Assembly (NCBI RefSeq): GCF_001949145.1
Contig: NW_019091468.1
Location: 95,773 to 121,898, forward strand
Direction of reading: 5' to 3'
DNA from: Acanthaster planci
Taxonomy: Eukaryota > Echinodermata > Asteroidea > Valvatida > Acanthasteridae
DNA: 26,126 nucleotides
The notes under the pieces are model-generated. The model ran no database searches and was not told the origin of the DNA. It was given only the letters and a program-made list of their open reading frames with translations. This document shows, in pieces, positions 25,729 through 26,126 of this stretch (positions within the stretch are counted from its first letter, which is position 1; each line of letters begins with the position of its first letter). The position numbers and the translations under genes were made by a program.

Positions 25729-26126
25729 CTGGCAAAGGAATGGCCAAAAACACCACTTCAGTGAATTTTGTTATCAATACTTAAATGGTTATGAGGCAAC
25801 ACTTTCCTATGCCCTGGGCCCATTTTAACGAAGATTCTGCATGCAAAAATCTGCTGAACGGCAAAAATTATTTTCCTTGCAAAAATGGCTTACTGGTTGC
25901 CATGTATTGTACATTTGCCTGCAAATGGTAGTCAGCAAAATTTTGCTGAAGATATAAATCTAACCCCTAGGGCGTCAGCAAAATCATTTTGAAATGGGAG
26001 GATTCAGGATTGTAGGGTTAAGCAATACTCCAGATTATGCCAGTCTATGAAATCTGCCACCCACATTTTCTCCGATGATGTCACAATGCTGATTTTGGAC
26101 TGAGCCTTGAGGATTTTTTTTCCCAA
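25729..26126 (-). other. DNAJC25 intron (partial), possible diverged MITE
   Basis: No exon seen. 25815-25999 begins tgggcccatttt and ends aaatgggag, and its interior repeats the tctgctgaa / agcaaaatt type of sequence. It may be a decayed relative of the element at 14965-15172. Confidence 0.35.

Noticed and set aside
1-26126. CRISPR array, integron, prophage or bacterial defence locus
   Set aside because: All coding sequence is spliced and animal-type. The tandem arrays have no spacer structure, and no bacterial gene or operon was seen.

Overview
This is eukaryotic nuclear DNA. Four intron-rich genes of ordinary animal families sit in a repeat-rich background with GT-AG introns of about 0.2 to 1.7 kb. 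The coding exons are recognisable as deuterostome-like orthologues. The intergenic DNA has frequent acatgtac-type motifs, many short inverted-repeat elements and several minisatellites, which suggests a marine invertebrate deuterostome. An echinoderm, hemichordate or cephalochordate would all fit, and the exact clade cannot be fixed from the sequence alone. There is no bacterial operon structure, CRISPR array or recognisable virus.

Layout: (1) 1-6863, plus strand: the last nine coding exons of SF3A1 (splicing factor 3A subunit 1), 452 residues from the acidic linker to the C-terminal ubiquitin-like domain. The SURP-domain half lies upstream of the window. (2) 9236-12209, minus strand: a complete three-exon isochorismatase-domain gene (ISOC1/ISOC2 family, 198 aa) with an intact Asp-Lys-Cys triad. 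(3) 13997-19701, plus strand: a complete coding region in six exons for H6PD, the bifunctional ER glucose-6-phosphate dehydrogenase / 6-phosphogluconolactonase (800 aa). (4) 24103-25728, minus strand: the last three exons of DNAJC25, an ER-membrane J-domain protein whose 5' part lies beyond the right edge.

Gene orientation alternates (+, -, +, -). SF3A1 and ISOC converge, ISOC and H6PD are head to head about 1.8 kb apart, and H6PD and DNAJC25 converge across about 4.4 kb. The four genes do not form a pathway. H6PD and DNAJC25 both act at the ER; SF3A1 is nuclear, and the ISOC product is probably cytosolic or mitochondrial.

The non-coding DNA holds the most unusual structure. A 24-bp minisatellite in an SF3A1 intron has units that resemble branch point plus 3' splice site. 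A 28-bp array of near-palindromic units in an ISOC intron is capped by an 18-bp perfect inverted repeat. Several MITE-like elements carry clear terminal inverted repeats, one of them flanked by TAA like PIF/Harbinger elements. There are two kinds of local tandem duplication (234 bp and 170 bp), a 63-bp array carrying antisense AATAAA motifs downstream of DNAJC25, and two dispersed repeat families. I found no convincing novel multi-gene system; the coding content is conventional.
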